The position numbers and the translations under genes are program-made. The notes below the pieces were generated by a model. It had not been told where the DNA came from. It saw only the letters and a list, made by a program, of their open reading frames with translations, and made no database searches. Positions 47,620-60,239 of a stretch of 64,000 nucleotides of DNA are shown here, piece after piece. Position 1 is the stretch's first letter. Each line of letters begins with the position of its first letter. Source of the DNA: Vigna angularis (Eukaryota > Streptophyta > Magnoliopsida > Fabales > Fabaceae). Where the stretch lies: assembly GCF_016808095.1 (NCBI RefSeq), contig NC_068970.1, forward strand, positions 27,324,501 through 27,388,500, in the 5' to 3' direction.

Positions 47620-48582
47620 TTAGGAACGTGTGAAAGGCCCCATTGCTTTAGAAATGTGATGCATACCAGGGTTAAAGCCCAAGCAGCCCAATAAACCCTG
47701 CTTGTAAGGCAAAAACGTTTTCTTCTTCATTTCCTCGGATGCGGCCCGGTTCACCGTGTAATGCAACTCATGGGCTGAAACTGGGCCGCGGCGTTTGGAG
47801 ACCGAACCGGAGCTCTCGGCGGACCGAAAGCTGGAGTTTCGAACATCCTCGTTTTTGGAGAGAATAACGTACTTTTTGAGCGGGTTCTTGTTGGTGGTTC
47901 TTCCCTCTGAAGCACTTCGAAAGAGGAGAAAATCTCTGAACTTCCATTTTCTGGTGAAAGAAATAGAAGCTAGAAAAGGAGATTTGGAGTTGCTTGTGAA
48001 GGAAGAAATGTTTTCGGAGTCGCACACTATGTCGGATATTCTTAAAGGAGACAAAGATCTACTACTTCCTCTCCGACCAGACACCAAAACTCTTTGCCTC
48101 CCTCGCGCGTGATTCTTCTCTTCTTCTTTTTCTTCTTCTTTACTGCCTCTGCGCGTTTCTTTTGTGGCCTCTGCGAGCCGGTCGAAGTCCTTCTTCCTGC
48201 GGGGAGACGTCACAGGAGAAGGGGAGCGAAGGGGCGGCGTCGGCGTCGGCGGCTTGAGGGGACGGATCTTTCCGGCGAGGAAGAGCTCGTCCGCGGAGAG
48301 AAAAGGTCTGTCGAGGTGTCCGCTGGAATTGAACTCGAAATCATCGTGGTTGTGGTTGGCATTGGGTTGGGGTTGTTGTTCCTGGAGAAAGGGGACAGAG
48401 GAAGAGGAAGAGGGAGAGTCGTGGAAAAAGAAAGGAGTAGGACGCGTGGGGCTGGTGGGAGCGCTGAAGAAGAAGTTGGAGTTACCAGCAAAGCGTTGAG
48501 GGCTGGAAGGGGCGGTGATAAATGGGGAGGAGCAGTTGCTGTCGAAGTTGAAGTCCACCGGAACCACCATTTCCACTTCCAT
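47620..48582 (-). CDS. DUF1645-family protein
   Basis: A single-exon, 320-codon protein starting MEVEMVVPVDFNFDSN. The N-terminal third is Ser/Pro/Phe-rich (ITAPSSPQRF, FFFSAPTSPTRPTPFFFHDS), followed by FLSADELFLAGKIRPLKPP, an acidic/basic run (EEEKEEEKNHARGRQRV), SGRRGSSRSLSPLRISDI, KWKFRDFLLFRSASEGR and a basic C-terminus ending MGPFTRS. This order is that of the plant DUF1645 family (PF07816); members are mostly of unknown function, and some are linked to grain size or stress in rice. No signal peptide or membrane segment. Intronless, as is usual for the family. A TATA box sits upstream. The 171-codon plus-strand ORF over its 5' half is an antisense shadow. Confidence 0.85.
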   Translation of the reverse strand: MEVEMVVPVDFNFDSNCSSPFITAPSSPQRFAGNSNFFFSAPTSPTRPTPFFFHDSPSSSSSVPFLQEQQPQPNANHNHDDFEFNSSGHLDRPFLSADELFLAGKIRPLKPPTPTPPLRSPSPVTSPRRKKDFDRLAEATKETRRGSKEEEKEEEKNHARGRQRVLVSGRRGSSRSLSPLRISDIVCDSENISSFTSNSKSPFLASISFTRKWKFRDFLLFRSASEGRTTNKNPLKKYVILSKNEDVRNSSFRSAESSGSVSKRRGPVSAHELHYTVNRAASEEMKKKTFLPYKQGLLGCLGFNPGMHHISKAMGPFTRS

Positions 48583-48660
48583 GTTTTCTTTATTTTTCTC
48601 CTAATGTGAAACCGATCCACGAGTGTGGAAAATCAGTGTCTTTTCTGATGGGATCACTGA

Positions 48661-48667
48661 ATTTATA
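48661..48667 (-). promoter_or_regulatory. TATA box of the DUF1645 gene
   Basis: On the minus strand TATAAAT lies in CGCTATAAATTCAGTG, about 80 bp before the ATG at 48582. That allows a leader of roughly 45-50 nt. Confidence 0.6.
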
Positions 48668-49550
48668 GCGAAAGAAAGGTACAGAATTGTGACTTTGAGT
48701 AGGAAGGAGAGAGGAAGGAGTGGGAAAGATTGACTTTGTGAAAAACAGTGAGGGTCATTTGAAAGAAGCCGCCTTTGGTTTGCATATGCAAGAGTACCTA
48801 CTGTTTTTTCTGACATTTATTATTGTTTTTCCGAGTTTTACATTCTCCATTACACCCTGGCCCACTCGACTACGTCGTTTTTTAGGGGTTCAGTCAATGG
48901 GAAGAGAATTTGCAGCATTGTGAACTTTTGGGTTATTTTCATCGTGGAGGTCTGAATCTCCAGTCTTGCTTCGTATTTTTTACTGCTTTAATTGTTTTGA
49001 TAGGGAGATGATAATAACGTTTTGTTCTTCCTTTGCAGCACCTTCAAGAAACATTTTACCATTGTTTTCTTTACCATTCTTATACACTCCTTTCCCTTTC
49101 TCTTTGTTAAATTTCATTAAATTTATACCAATAAAAGACTTAAGTGTTAATAAGATCCTATCGTATGTATAAAAATCTTCCCAACAAACTTCTTATCCAC
49201 AATGCTCTAAAAGACATGATAACCATATTTTGTTTGTATTAATAGCTGAATTACAAGAATCATTATGAACTTATTTAATGCAATATATTATGTTAAACTG
49301 GGAAACATAAAAGACATTGGTGTGAAAAATAGTGTTGTTACAAATGAATAGTATGAGAACGAGAGATTGATAAAATATGAGGCAATCTCAGTAAAGTGGT
49401 GTTAGTCATGCCATTCATTTGGGCTTCAAATTTATTAGATTTATAACTCGGTTTATTGAAAAGGAAAAAATACTTCTTATGTTGGTAGTACGATATCGTA
49501 TTCAGTTATAAGACAACATCTTTTATTCCTTAAAGGAAAATACAAGTTTA

Positions 49551-49590
<40 letters not shown>

Positions 49591-49639
49591 CAAAAATAAA
49601 GTGTGTGCATAAGTTCTTATGAAAAAAAAATTACTTATT
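48668..49639. other. Upstream flank of the DUF1645 gene
   Basis: Moderately AT-rich. Short ORFs at 48720 and 48966 (+) are unsupported. An (AT)n tract occupies 49554-49588. Confidence 0.5.
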
Positions 49640-50100
49640 GTTACTATGGGCTTATAGCAACCGAACGGTAAAGGTGCAAGAGAGTCTCTAAGTTATTGAG
49701 CTCATGGTCGACCGATGATACCTCTCAAGTCAATGAACCGATCGGTAAAAAGAACCGTTAAGGTAATCAATAGTAATAACTGTGGGGGAGTTAATGAAAA
49801 TAATTATCATTTATTGACAATTAATATTGTCATTCATTGGTGATTAATGAGTGAGACCTAAGGTAAACTCATTATAATTTATAAATATTTGTCTGGCAAA
49901 GGAGACAGGTAACTTTTAACTGAAACTGAACTTAGAGCTCTGATAACTAATCTTGATTACAAGATTATTACGCGAGGTCACTGACTTGAGCGTCAGAGTG
50001 TCTTTTGCAAGCACCCTCCCCGCGGCTTGGACAAAGAGAAGAGAGAAGACAACACAACTGGACATCGGAACAGACAACTTTGAATATTTTGGATTAGGAT
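49640..50100 (+). mobile_element. Degenerate LTR fragment (gypsy-type signature)
   Basis: ACTTGAGCGTCAGAGTGTCT followed by TTTGCAAGCACCCTCCCCGC (49984-50024) matches a phrase recurrent in legume gypsy LTR 3' ends. CCGAACGGTAAAGG and CCGATCGGTAAAAAG lie upstream. Boundaries and coding parts not found. Confidence 0.5.
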
Positions 50101-51197
50101 TCTAAATCCTACCGAAACACTTATTAATCTAGATCAATATCTATAAACTTAAATTTGAATACTTTTGATTTTACAAAATTAAGTTTAATTTAAACTGAAA
50201 TAATTTTATTTGAAAATTCCAATTAATACTCTATCCAACAATTTATCATGCGTGCTCATGGGATTGCTTCTCTATGGTGGTTTGCCCTTTAGTCTCTTTC
50301 TTTTCACTCAAGTGGGCACACAAAGCCAAAGGTTTTAGACAATGAAAAAAAAAATCCAAATTTAAAAAAACTACCGTTAGAAATAAAGAAGTGCAAAGTT
50401 GACAAATTAAAAAAAAGAAAAAAAAGAAAAAGAAAAAGGAAGAAGCAAGACGAAGACAGAGATAGTGGCTTTGGCTTCTCTATCTGAATCTGTTGATATG
50501 ATAGAAGTTTACCGTTTTGGCTCTGTTTCTTTCACTTTTTGTTACTTTAATTTTGGTAAAATAATAAAGATTCATTTTTTTTTATAAAATGAAATTTAGG
50601 TAGCTTTTGATTTAAATATATGGAGATTCCTTTTTGTTCTTACTTTTTTGAAAATCACATATTATATATTTCCATCATTATATGATATTAATTAATTACT
50701 TATGCATTGAATTAAAAATATTAAATAATAATTCCAAATAATATATATTAGTTTTGTGATATAATATTAGTATATGTTATTTGAAGTATATTTTAAATTC
50801 GTAAAATAAATATCATTTATCTACTTTAAAATAAACATTAGAAATTAAAAATAATTATTTAAAATATTAAAGATATGAAATTTAAAAATAGTAGTTTATA
50901 GAATTTAAAATATAAATTCATATATTCTATACAGATTAAAAAGAATAATTTCAAATTTTATGAATTAAAGAATACAAGAATATAAATCAAAACTTACTAA
51001 ACTTTAAATGAATTAGGAACTGAAGTTAGCAAATACTAAATGTTAGCTACATTTTAAAGTTATCTGATATAGCTCCGAAGATTGGTCTTGGGAAGCTTTA
51101 TTCATCAAAACGATTGTACTATGTAATTATTTTCAATATATAAATTTATATTTATTAATTTTAATTTAAAAATATAATTTAGGATAAAATAAAAACA

Positions 51198-51234
<37 letters not shown>

Positions 51235-52424
51235 GAAAGTAATCTATATTTATATATAAAAAAGTTTCTCTTCTTGATATTTATCTTTATTTTTTAATTT
51301 TACCATTTAAATAAAAGTTTTTTAAATTAAAATAATTATTTTACCAATTTTACTATTTAAAGGACAATTTTTTAAATTTTGAATTTTTTTAATTGACTTG
51401 TTTTTAGTTTAACTATTTTTAATTAAAAAATTACCTATAAAATAAATAAAAATTATTTATAATAAAGTTATAAAATTTATTTGTATTTAATTTTATTATT
51501 ATAATAATAAAAACAATAAGTTTATTATTTTTTATTATCGTAAAAACGCATATATTCTCAGTGGTTTCACTATATAAAATAAGAAACAAAAGTTTTGATC
51601 ATATAAATCGAAAAAGAAGCTATACATATTTGTAGTCGTCTTTTTTACTTTACGTTGCTGTCACTTGAACAAAATAAACACACTGTCGGCATTGTTATTC
51701 CATTGTGCTATCGCGTCAATGTTAAAAACCATTCATGGAACAGTTTATCTTATTGCGTATATCAATTCGCATTTAATATATTTTTTTATTGCGTCTTTGG
51801 TAGACATACTTTTGATTATTTGGCTTAATTTAAATTGTCTTTTTTACTTAAAAAAAATAACCATTGAATTTAGAAAATTCACAATTTTAGTTATTGTTTT
51901 ATCAAATCAAATATTTAAATTTTAATTTTTTTTTCTAAAGTTCGTTATTTATTTATAGATATTTCCCTGTGAGTCTTTGCAAGCCCTCTTAATAAATATT
52001 TAATACAAAATATCTAATTACTTATTAATAAAGAAATGAAAGATTTATAAATTAACTTTTACAAAATGTTTTTTTATAGGGATTCTATTGAGCTAAAACT
52101 ATTGTCTTACTAATTGATATTAGACTGTGTAGTGTGAGGATGTAAAAAATATTTAGAGTATAATTCAATGATCTCTTCGTGTATTTTGCTATGTTTTTCA
52201 TAAGAATTAAAAAAAAATTAAATTCTATGATAGTTAAGACAATTCAAGTAATAATGACTCCAAATATTTACTAAATTTACAGAGAAAGAAGATATTATTG
52301 CACAATAGATTAAAAACACTTATTATTGAGACTATATTTAATTTTGAGAACTCTATTAGATGGTTCAATTTATGTAAGTTGTCAGAGAGGTACAGAAAAA
52401 TGAGTAGCATAAACAATAAATCAA
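50101..52424. other. AT-rich intergenic DNA
   Basis: Mostly A/T. A (TA)n tract lies at 51201-51230. ORFs at 51665 (+) and 52234 (-) lack any family features. No gene. Confidence 0.55.
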
Positions 52425-53614
52425 GACGAGGTGAATTGTTTTTTTATCGTAAATTATGTCTTTAATAATTTTATCTTTTAATTCAAATTTCTTAATGATT
52501 AATTAAACAAATAAGAGAGTAAGGAAGAGAGAAATTTGCACATGTGATTTTATAATGGTTCATATCACAAGGATGCTACGTCCAATTGTTAATCTCAAAT
52601 GAGAATTAATGATACATTATCACAAAACCAACAAATTGTTACAATCACAAAGAAAACAATAAGTTTATGGTTTAGAACACTTCTCTTGTTATTCCAAGAG
52701 ATGAAACTCACTTCCCCTGAAAGTCATAGAGGATGAACACCTCCTCTGAATGTTTCACGAAGGATGAACACTTCCTTTGAATCTTCACAAAGGATGATAT
52801 AGGCTTCACTCAACAACACTTAATCACACTCCTAATGAAAGCTCTCGCTCTATGCCAACGCCAAGTTCTCAAAGCCAAAGTACAAGGGCTACACAAACCC
52901 TAGAACACACTTAACACAACACACAAGCAACACAGATAAGATTTCGCATATCTTGTATTTTAGAATAAGAGTCTCAATCCAATATATAGAGATCTCACTC
53001 AAGGATACCTCCAAAAAATTCGTTGTCAGCTATTTAACGCATGATAATCGATTATCTAAACGAGATAATCGATTATGGATTTGATGTATGCACAACGGTC
53101 AAAAACATGCTTAAAAATTCTCATAGTTATACATGATAATCAATTATGGTAAGTCATAATCGATTAGGGATAATCGATTATCATAAGTTGACCATTGATT
53201 ATTCTAGAGGCAAAATGAATTTTTAGAAAACTTTTAAAACCTCTGTGATAATCAATTATCTTAAGTGTTAATCGATTATTGGAGAATTTTTCTGACTCCA
53301 AAATGAATTTTAAAGCATACAATACACGAAATCAAGGATAAATAACACCCTATACATAAAACTACTAAATTAAAAAAGTTTTAACATAAAACAAGCCTTC
53401 ATGAAGGTCTTTTTGCAACTTGAGCACTTAGAGACTTGCTTTGTGATAAAGCCTTTTATAACATGTACAAATCTATAATTCATATATAACTTAAACAAAA
53501 GGGATTAGTAGACAAGAGATAAATAAAATTAAGCTTTTAAACATAGTAATTCACACATAACTTAAAGAAAAGGGATTAGAAGACAAGAGATAAATAAAAT
53601 TAAGCCTTTAAACA
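52425..53614 (-). mobile_element. 3' LTR of a minus-strand copia-type (SIRE-like) retrotransposon
   Basis: The minus strand reads TGTTTAAAGGCTTAATTTTA from 53614 and ends near 52425 (CAATTCACCTCGTCTTG). A polypurine tract AAAAAAGGGGGAGAAATA precedes it (complement 53615-53633). It contains five TAATCGATTA palindromes (53045, 53066, 53157, 53171, 53269) and two near-copies of an ~85-bp segment around AAACAAAAGGGATTAGTAGA (about 53495 and 53560). No primer site follows at the 52425 side. Confidence 0.65.
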
Positions 53615-53769
53615 TATTTCTCCCCCTTTTTTATCATTATTAAAAAGAGCTATGCATGATTAAATAATTTCTCCCCTTAATATAAAAACTCCCTGAATAT
53701 AAGCCATAAATAAATAATGCAAATTTTTCATTAATAAAAAAAACATAAGACAGGAAGAGAAAATGTAAA

Positions 53770-54915
53770 TGAAATGCATGGAAATCTAGAAGGTATCACC
53801 ACTATCATTATCGACAACAGGATTAACTAGTTCCTCTAACACATGGACCCTACCATCTAGATCCCTAAGGAGAGCACAAACTTCTTCATGCCTTGAAGCC
53901 TAAAGAATAGACATGTCGAACAACTGCCTAGAGATACTTTCTAAAGAGTGAGAGGAGCTGGTAGAAGCTGGAGCAGAAGGTCCCGCTTCATTTGGGATGT
54001 CATCCATCTGCTGGTCTTCATCTTCTTCAGATAGGTTCCCCACATCATCACAATAGATGTAGGTATTTCCTTGTAAGACGAAGCTCATCTGGGGAAGGGA
54101 AGAAGTCCCTATTTGACTTCCACTGTGAGTACTCTGAAATGCTTCTCCTAAGACATCTACCCTTTTCTATTCATAGATTCTAGATACCAATAAAGCATTG
54201 TGGAAACCTCTTGGCCTTCATCATCATGTCACAGATGAGGATGGGCCAATGGATCAGGATTTTGTTGACTATCTCATAGATAATCATGAGATATGCTTCA
54301 AAGCATTGCGCATGGTTTGAAGCTCGGGGACATAGCAATCAAACAATTAAGAAATGGATCAGTCTCTCATCCTTCTTGAGACCGCCCACTAACAACTGCT
54401 TTATGTTGATATGCACCTTAGGATTCTTCAGAAATAGCTGAAAGACAAAATCTTGTTGAAGCCTTTAATACCTTGAGATAGCACCACTGCATCCTCATTC
54501 AACTAAATATGAGACACCATCGTCCATATGTCGTCATCCAATATAATATATACTCCTTTTACTCTGGTGGAGTAGATCCCATTGCATACCTTCATATTGA
54601 AATAAAATGCTCTGACCAATTCCGGATAAAATTTACCTTGCATCTCTAAGATGGATTGGATGCCTTAGTGAAAGATATGGAGGAAACTGAAACCCATAAA
54701 TATGAAACTAGTTCAAATCAACATACTTGGGGGATATCAACTTCCTTTCTTACCAGAATGTGATGAACTCTCTCTGTTTCTCTTCATCAGAGATCCAACC
54801 ACTCAAATTATTACCGCAACCTCTCGGATTGGTAGAGGAAGAAGGACGTAAGCCTCTTTTAGTGGGAAACTTTCTTCTATCTACCATTGTAGAAGGTAGG
54901 AGCAAGGAAAGCTAG
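53770..54915 (-). pseudogene. 'Putative plant transposon protein' relic
   Basis: On the minus strand broken frames give, in order: WISDEEKQREFITFW, ERKLISPKYVDL, YEGMQWDLLHQS, FVFQLFLKNPKVHINIKQLL, VGGLKKDERLIHFLIV, NHAQCFEAYLMIIYEIVNKI, HWPILICDMMMKAKRFPQC, then YIYCDDVGNLSEEDEDQQMD, SHSLESISRQLFDMSIL and ASRHEEVCALLRDLDGRVHV. This is the domain order of the plant family annotated 'putative plant transposon protein' that accompanies LTR elements in legumes. Several stops interrupt it. It lies directly before the polypurine tract and LTR at 53614, so it was the last gene of that element. Confidence 0.75.
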
Positions 54916-55865
54916 AGGGGTGGATAACTAGATGCACAAATATGATCAAGAATTCATACCAGACTTATGAGAAGGACTTCAAAAGGAAGTGTTTTAAGGG
55001 ACCCTTCTAAAGACAATAATGGTATGATTAAGTGGCATGGAAGAAGCTCTCGTAAAAGTAAAGCAGCGTTGTATGATGATGTATTAAGACTATATTAAAT
55101 ATTTGATTCATGATAATTTGATTAATTATTGGTTTTGCATTTTTTTTCGTGAAATCAGGATTGATTGACTAAGGTGGTTGGCGTATATTATTGATTGATA
55201 GCATATAGGTGAGAATAAATGTAGGAAATGACTTACAAACCTAAGGCAGTTATGAAAGCTCGTAACAATATACTTTTTTACATGATTAGGACTGACGTGG
55301 TTAGTTTGTAACTTTTGTCTGTTTGATCATTTACGTTACGCTTCTCATCTTTGAGGGTTAAATCAGATTCTCAACTTTTTTGACGTGTCAACTTAATTTC
55401 CAAGAATCGCAATTTTTTTGTAGAAGAATTTGAGGGCAGGTTTAAGGCAAGTTTAAACTTCAAGAGCCAAATTAAGTCATGTGAGAATAACTTGCGGCAG
55501 GTTTAAAGGAAATTTAAACATTAGTGCCGAACTAGCAATTATTTGATTGAACAGTTTCAACTTCAGAAGTAGCAACAAAGCAAAAGAGGGAAAGAGTGGC
55601 CAGTTTTCGCCGAGTTTGTGTATGTGAACGGTATTTCATAAACGTAAACTGGTATTTCTTACCGATTTTGAAACTCGGTCACACAAGTAATCCAGAAAAA
55701 GATAAATCATCGCGGATGTTTCAGCTCTGGTATTGAGCTGATGCAACTAATTTCAGAAACATTCGACAACAATAATTGTACAAGAGCTTCAAGTTTAGCT
55801 TATCCTTTTGTACTTTGAAAGTGCTAGAACATAATCTGTGAGGTCATTTGACATGGGATGATGAT
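54916..55865. other. Intergenic DNA downstream of the oxidoreductase gene
   Basis: No gene is recognised. The stretch before 55866 should hold the oxidoreductase 3' UTR (minus strand). Confidence 0.5.
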
Positions 55866-58496
55866 TCACAATTTGGCCTCTAGAGGCAGGAATTTCGGGT
55901 CCACGGAGACAACAACCTAGACAAATTATATTATTAGATTTTATTAATGAATAGTCACTAAACAACTAAAAAAAGTATAGCAATATATTTGTTAAGTAAA
56001 TACCTTCCCGACACTTCTACCCGAATGGAGATACTCAACAGCGTCAGCAACAGAATGTAGACCTACAAATCTCTTTGGATCAATAGCAACCTGTATGAAG
56101 AAACGAGAAAGGTTAAGAAATAGAAACGTTAAAGGCATGGCAAACGTTAATAACGAGAATTTTATTGATCATGATATGGATGGAATGTGTATGAATAACC
56201 TTTAGCTTTCCCGTAGAGTGAAGATCAAATAGCTTGTCAAGATGTTCTTGCCACAAGTGACCATGTTGAACCAGGAAAAAGCCAGCCTGAAAAGTTGGAA
56301 TTATGTATGAATAAATAAATCAAAAAAATAAAATGGAACTTTGCATGCGAGCTGTAAGTTTTGGAACGAAAAGCGTTCAGTTTAGAACAATTAAACAAGT
56401 GAATGATGAGTTGGCCATACCACTTGTACAAAATTTTATATATTATGGTTAAAAATTCAAACACTATATGGAAAATGATGTTTACATAACCATATGACTA
56501 CTTGACAGACCTGCTTTTAAGAGTACTGTGCTCATTAAAAAAAGGAAGTAAACTTTGTATTGTAAAGAAAAGGGAAGGAGAGCAAAATTATAGGCATCAA
56601 CTGATTGTATCAATTTATTGGTGTATCAAGATATAGTTATCGGAACAAGTAATTGTCCCTTAACATCTCATTATTCCGTGCTATGACAGGATTCAGATTT
56701 AAAGGCTCAACTTATCTACCAAGAAAATGTTCCACTCGAGAATGAGATGGATAATAAAGCTGCGTAAGTTACAACTTCTATTAACAATGAAATAAGAAAT
56801 CAGCAAAATTAAAAGGGCAGCCTATATTGCTACATACCACAGTTTGGCTCTTAGCTAAGAGCTTCTCACATAGGCCAGGGTATTTTGATGGTGTCCAACC
56901 CTTTTCTCCTTGATACTGGAATGAATGCACATAACAAATGAAATCAATATTGTTCATCAACACTACATTTCTTAAGAGGTCAGAAACAACTTACTGCAAT
57001 CTATAATCAAGCACACTACTATCGAGGGACTAAAACAGGGTAATAGCTTCATACATTCTTCCAACAGTCTACAACAGATAAATGGGACAGGGAGACTAGA
57101 AGTAAAAAGAATTCGATATTACATGTAATATAGCCAAGCTAACATCCAAATTTCATTCCAGACATCTCAGATGAGTTACAGAATTTCATGTTCCTTTTAA
57201 TTTGTGGCTTTGATAAGAAAAGGTTAAAATCTAATTTTCACTATACATAATGAGGATAAAATCCAAGGTATTACGTGAATTAAGAATCATTAATGAGTCA
57301 ATACTACCTCTTAAAAAAAGAGAGTGTGGAGAGTAGTGGGTAGTTTTTAGGTTTGTTATAGTCGCAGTGAAATTTTCAGGAGTGCTGTAAAGGACAAAAA
57401 AAGTGGCATGATAAGAAAAAAGAAAAACCTGAGAAATCATGCCAATAATAATGAGTCGTCCATGAACTGCCAAAGCATTCAAGCACAAGTTTAACATGTC
57501 ACCGCCAACAGACTCATAGATGATATCAATACCTTTGGGGAACTCTTCCCTCAGAACCTGAAAAATTAAGTGAAAATTTTAAACATGGTTGATTGGAAGC
57601 AGTTTACATAATTTATTCCAATAAAAACTGGAGCCACAATTGAATCAACAAAGTAAAGATGCCCACTCTGCACTTAAATTGCGGTCCTGATTTGAACAGT
57701 GATTAGTCATTAAATATTTAATTTATGGTGCTTAATTGGCCGTCAGTATATAAAGGATCGTCTTCTCCATCGCTGTTCAGTCCCTTCAATTATAATTCAT
57801 TGTTCTTTAGCAATCTAATCTTCTAAACAAGGAAAACAGGGAAACAATGTACTAAAAAATAATCTAGAAGATCATACACCTATTTTCTCTAATTAGAAAG
57901 ATTTTATAAATATTTTCTCTAATTAAACAAATTCTATAGATATTTCTTCTAATTACAATAATCAATACTAGATAGTTAATAGTATCAGGGATATTCTGGT
58001 AAATGGGTGAAAAACTCATTAAATAAAATAGAAGAGATAACATAAGCAGTTCCCATAAAAGAATAGAATTTGTAAGAAAGTAAACAACTTGTTGGATATT
58101 TCAATTAGTACATACATAAAGGACCAGAAAAAGTTTGTCATAATGTAATTGTGTTGATTTCAACTAATGCTCTTTTTTAGGGTCTAAATATATGCATGCA
58201 TGTCTTAAGGAGCCAACGATCAGGGAAGAAGTTATTTACAAGGACACAACAACCATCTGAATGGCTAATTAGATTACAAAAGATATTATTTTAACTTGTC
58301 CATTTTAATAACAATCACAACAAAAGTAGTTATGGTTAGCAGAACTCTCAAAAGAATCAGAGCATTTAAAACATACAGATTTTATATCTTCATTACGATA
58401 ATCTATGACTCTGTCAACTCCCAACTCCTTCAGAAGCTTGGCCTTTGCCCCACCTCCACAAGTTGCAACCACCGTATTTCCTGCTAATTTTGCCAC
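55866..58496 (-). CDS. Zinc-binding alcohol dehydrogenase / quinone-oxidoreductase-like protein, 3' half
   Basis: An NAD(P)-dependent medium-chain reductase of the prostaglandin-reductase-3/ZADH2 type; the closest plant relative I recall is the Arabidopsis ARP/NQR protein (At1g49670), where this domain follows a short-chain dehydrogenase. Exons in transcription order: 58496-58377, 57557-57429, 56915-56838, 56286-56200, 56090-56004, 55916-55866. All introns are GT-AG and phase 0, giving 183 codons without a stop until TGA. Motifs: VAKLAGNTVVATCGGG (end of the Rossmann nucleotide site), LGVDRVIDYRNEDIKS, FPKGIDIIYESVGGDMLNL, HGRLIIIGMISQ, YPGLCEKLLAKSQTV, GLHSVADAVEYLHSGRSVGK, final VVVSVDPKFLPLEAKL. 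The N-terminal catalytic half and the GxGxxG part are missing: the next upstream exon is absent before the LTR elements at 58.7-63.4 kb. Either a very large intron carries those insertions or the gene was cut. Confidence 0.88.
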
Positions 58497-58723
58497 CTGC
58501 ACAATAATCCAAATTTTAAGGTCAGGTAAAGAAACTTTCATGCAGAGAAATTACATAGAAGTTTAAACTAATAAATCTAGATTCAAGCACCTACCAAACT
58601 ATCTACTAATAGATTTAAGCAAGCTTTGTAATTTTAATTCATTTTTGTTTATGCATGAAATGATTTTGCTACTACACAGTCCACCGATAATGTCAAATGT
58701 TTTAAGAAAGAGATAGTCTATCA

Positions 58724-58879
58724 TGAGTGTTTCATAGATTTGGTAGAGTATATAAAAGGAGAAATAAATAAGGAGGTAGTTGTAACCTCCTACAGTTGTA
58801 ACATGTTGTAACAGACTCTTATATATAATCTGGGTTTAGGTTGTCAGGAGTTTAGTTTTTTGGGTTTTTGGAGGAAAAT
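58724..58879 (-). mobile_element. Outer chromovirus LTR, distal piece
   Basis: TGAGTGTTTCATAGATTTGG through GGAGGTAGTTGTAACCTCCT looks like the end of an LTR. I infer it belongs with 62258-63241 because the inner element (58880-62257) separates them. Joined length about 1.14 kb. The left border is a guess. Confidence 0.4.
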
Positions 58880-59369
58880 TGTTAGGTTTCCGTAATTGAA
58901 AACCTAATTTCTCCTCTCTCGCGAGTCACAACAAGAACACAAAACAGAAGAATGAATGAAACGTATTGATTTATTTGCACATTAACAGTATCAAGAGTCA
59001 ATGTACAAGTATGGATGTAAGTATGGATGACTGCGGGAGTCTAATCCCCCTCCTCAGGCTAAAGCCCTGACTATACGAGTAAAATATAACCTATCCTGCA
59101 AACAGGACAATTATTCTATTTATAATAGTTTCTTCCCTCCAAAAATGTGGTTACAGTTATGTTTCCCAAACCGAGACACCAGTTCCATTATTTAGCCGAA
59201 CGACTCCTTCACCTCCACTCCCTTATCCGTTCAGTGTTCTTCTCCTGCCCCCTCTGCATGTAGTCGCTCGGCCCCATCTCCCTCACCTCCGTTCGACTCC
59301 TTCCCCATCACCTTTAGCCGTTCGGTTCCTTTCTTCCTTCTTCTTTTATATACTTTCCAGCCTCTATCA
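58880..59369 (-). repeat. 3' LTR of inner chromovirus
   Basis: 490-bp LTR, highly similar to 61742-62257, preceded on the minus strand by GGCGGAGGG. Confidence 0.85.
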
Positions 59370-59387
59370 TTACCCTCCGCCTGAAAA

Positions 59388-60138
59388 TTAACCTTGTCCC
59401 CAAGGTTTAAGTTCGAGAAATTGATCTTGTATTGCCACAGAATCCTCCCACGTGGCCCCATCAGCTCCACCTTCCTGCCACTCAACCAATATTTGTTCCA
59501 CCACATCCTCGCCTTGTTGTTGTTGTCTTCTGCCCAACACACGTAGTGGCCAAAATGAGGGCCTGCAAGCCCTATGGTAACTCCTTTTCCACCCTCTTTG
59601 TACCTACAGCCAGCTTTAATTGCGACACGTGAAACACAGGGTGTATCCTTGTTGTGTCTGGTAATAACAACCTATAAGCCACCTTTCCCACCTGCTGCAC
59701 CACTTTAAATGGCCCGAAGTACCTCGCCGAAAGCTTTGGATGTAACCTTACAGCCATAGAAGACTGCCTATGGGGCCGAATCTTCAAGTAGACCCAGTCA
59801 TCAACTTTGATCTCTGCTGGTTTCCTCTTGCGGTTAGCATGTTTGGCCAATAATTCTTGAGCTCTCATCAAATGAAATCTGATCTGCTGCAACGCCTCGT
59901 CCCTGGTTTGTATTTTATGCACCATTTCCCTATCTGGGGGCAGTCCTTTAGGCTCTTGGAACACCTCCTTATATCGTTCCAGTATGTTCTCCGATTCTTC
60001 TCCCTGTGCTATGGTCAGCCCAGAAGTTAATTCTCTGGTTTCCTCTCCCTCCATACGTCCCGGGCTCCATACTACAGTTACCGTTTCTATTTCTGTCATT
60101 TTGAACAGGACCTCTGGCGCAACCACTTCTTTGGCCAT
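59388..60138 (-). pseudogene. Core-deleted gypsy pol (RT start fused to integrase end and chromodomain)
   Basis: The ORF from 60138 reads MAKEVVAPEVLFKM..., then ILERYKEVFQEPKGLPPDRE (the segment just before RT), MVHKI, and without a stop QTRDEALQQIRFHLMRAQEL, the C-terminal part of integrase, then WVYLKIRPHRQSSMA, LHPKLSARYFGPFKVV and TRIHPVFHVSQLK. The junction is near 59910. After a frameshift (about 59560) a chromodomain-like tail follows: QILVEWQEGGADGATWEDS, with stop at 59388. RT, RNase H and most of integrase are absent. Confidence 0.85.
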
Positions 60139-60239
60139 GTGGGATCCCGCTGGATCGTTACCTGCTTCCCTCCTTGCCTAAAGGCCATAGTTAGTCTTCC
60201 CTAGTTAGTCATCACCTCTCCCAGTTTCGCCAACCAATC

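Noticed and set aside
48094..48609. 171-codon plus-strand ORF (and other ORFs) over the DUF1645 gene
   Set aside because: Antisense to a well-supported gene; it comes from the GC-rich, biased composition and has no family motifs.
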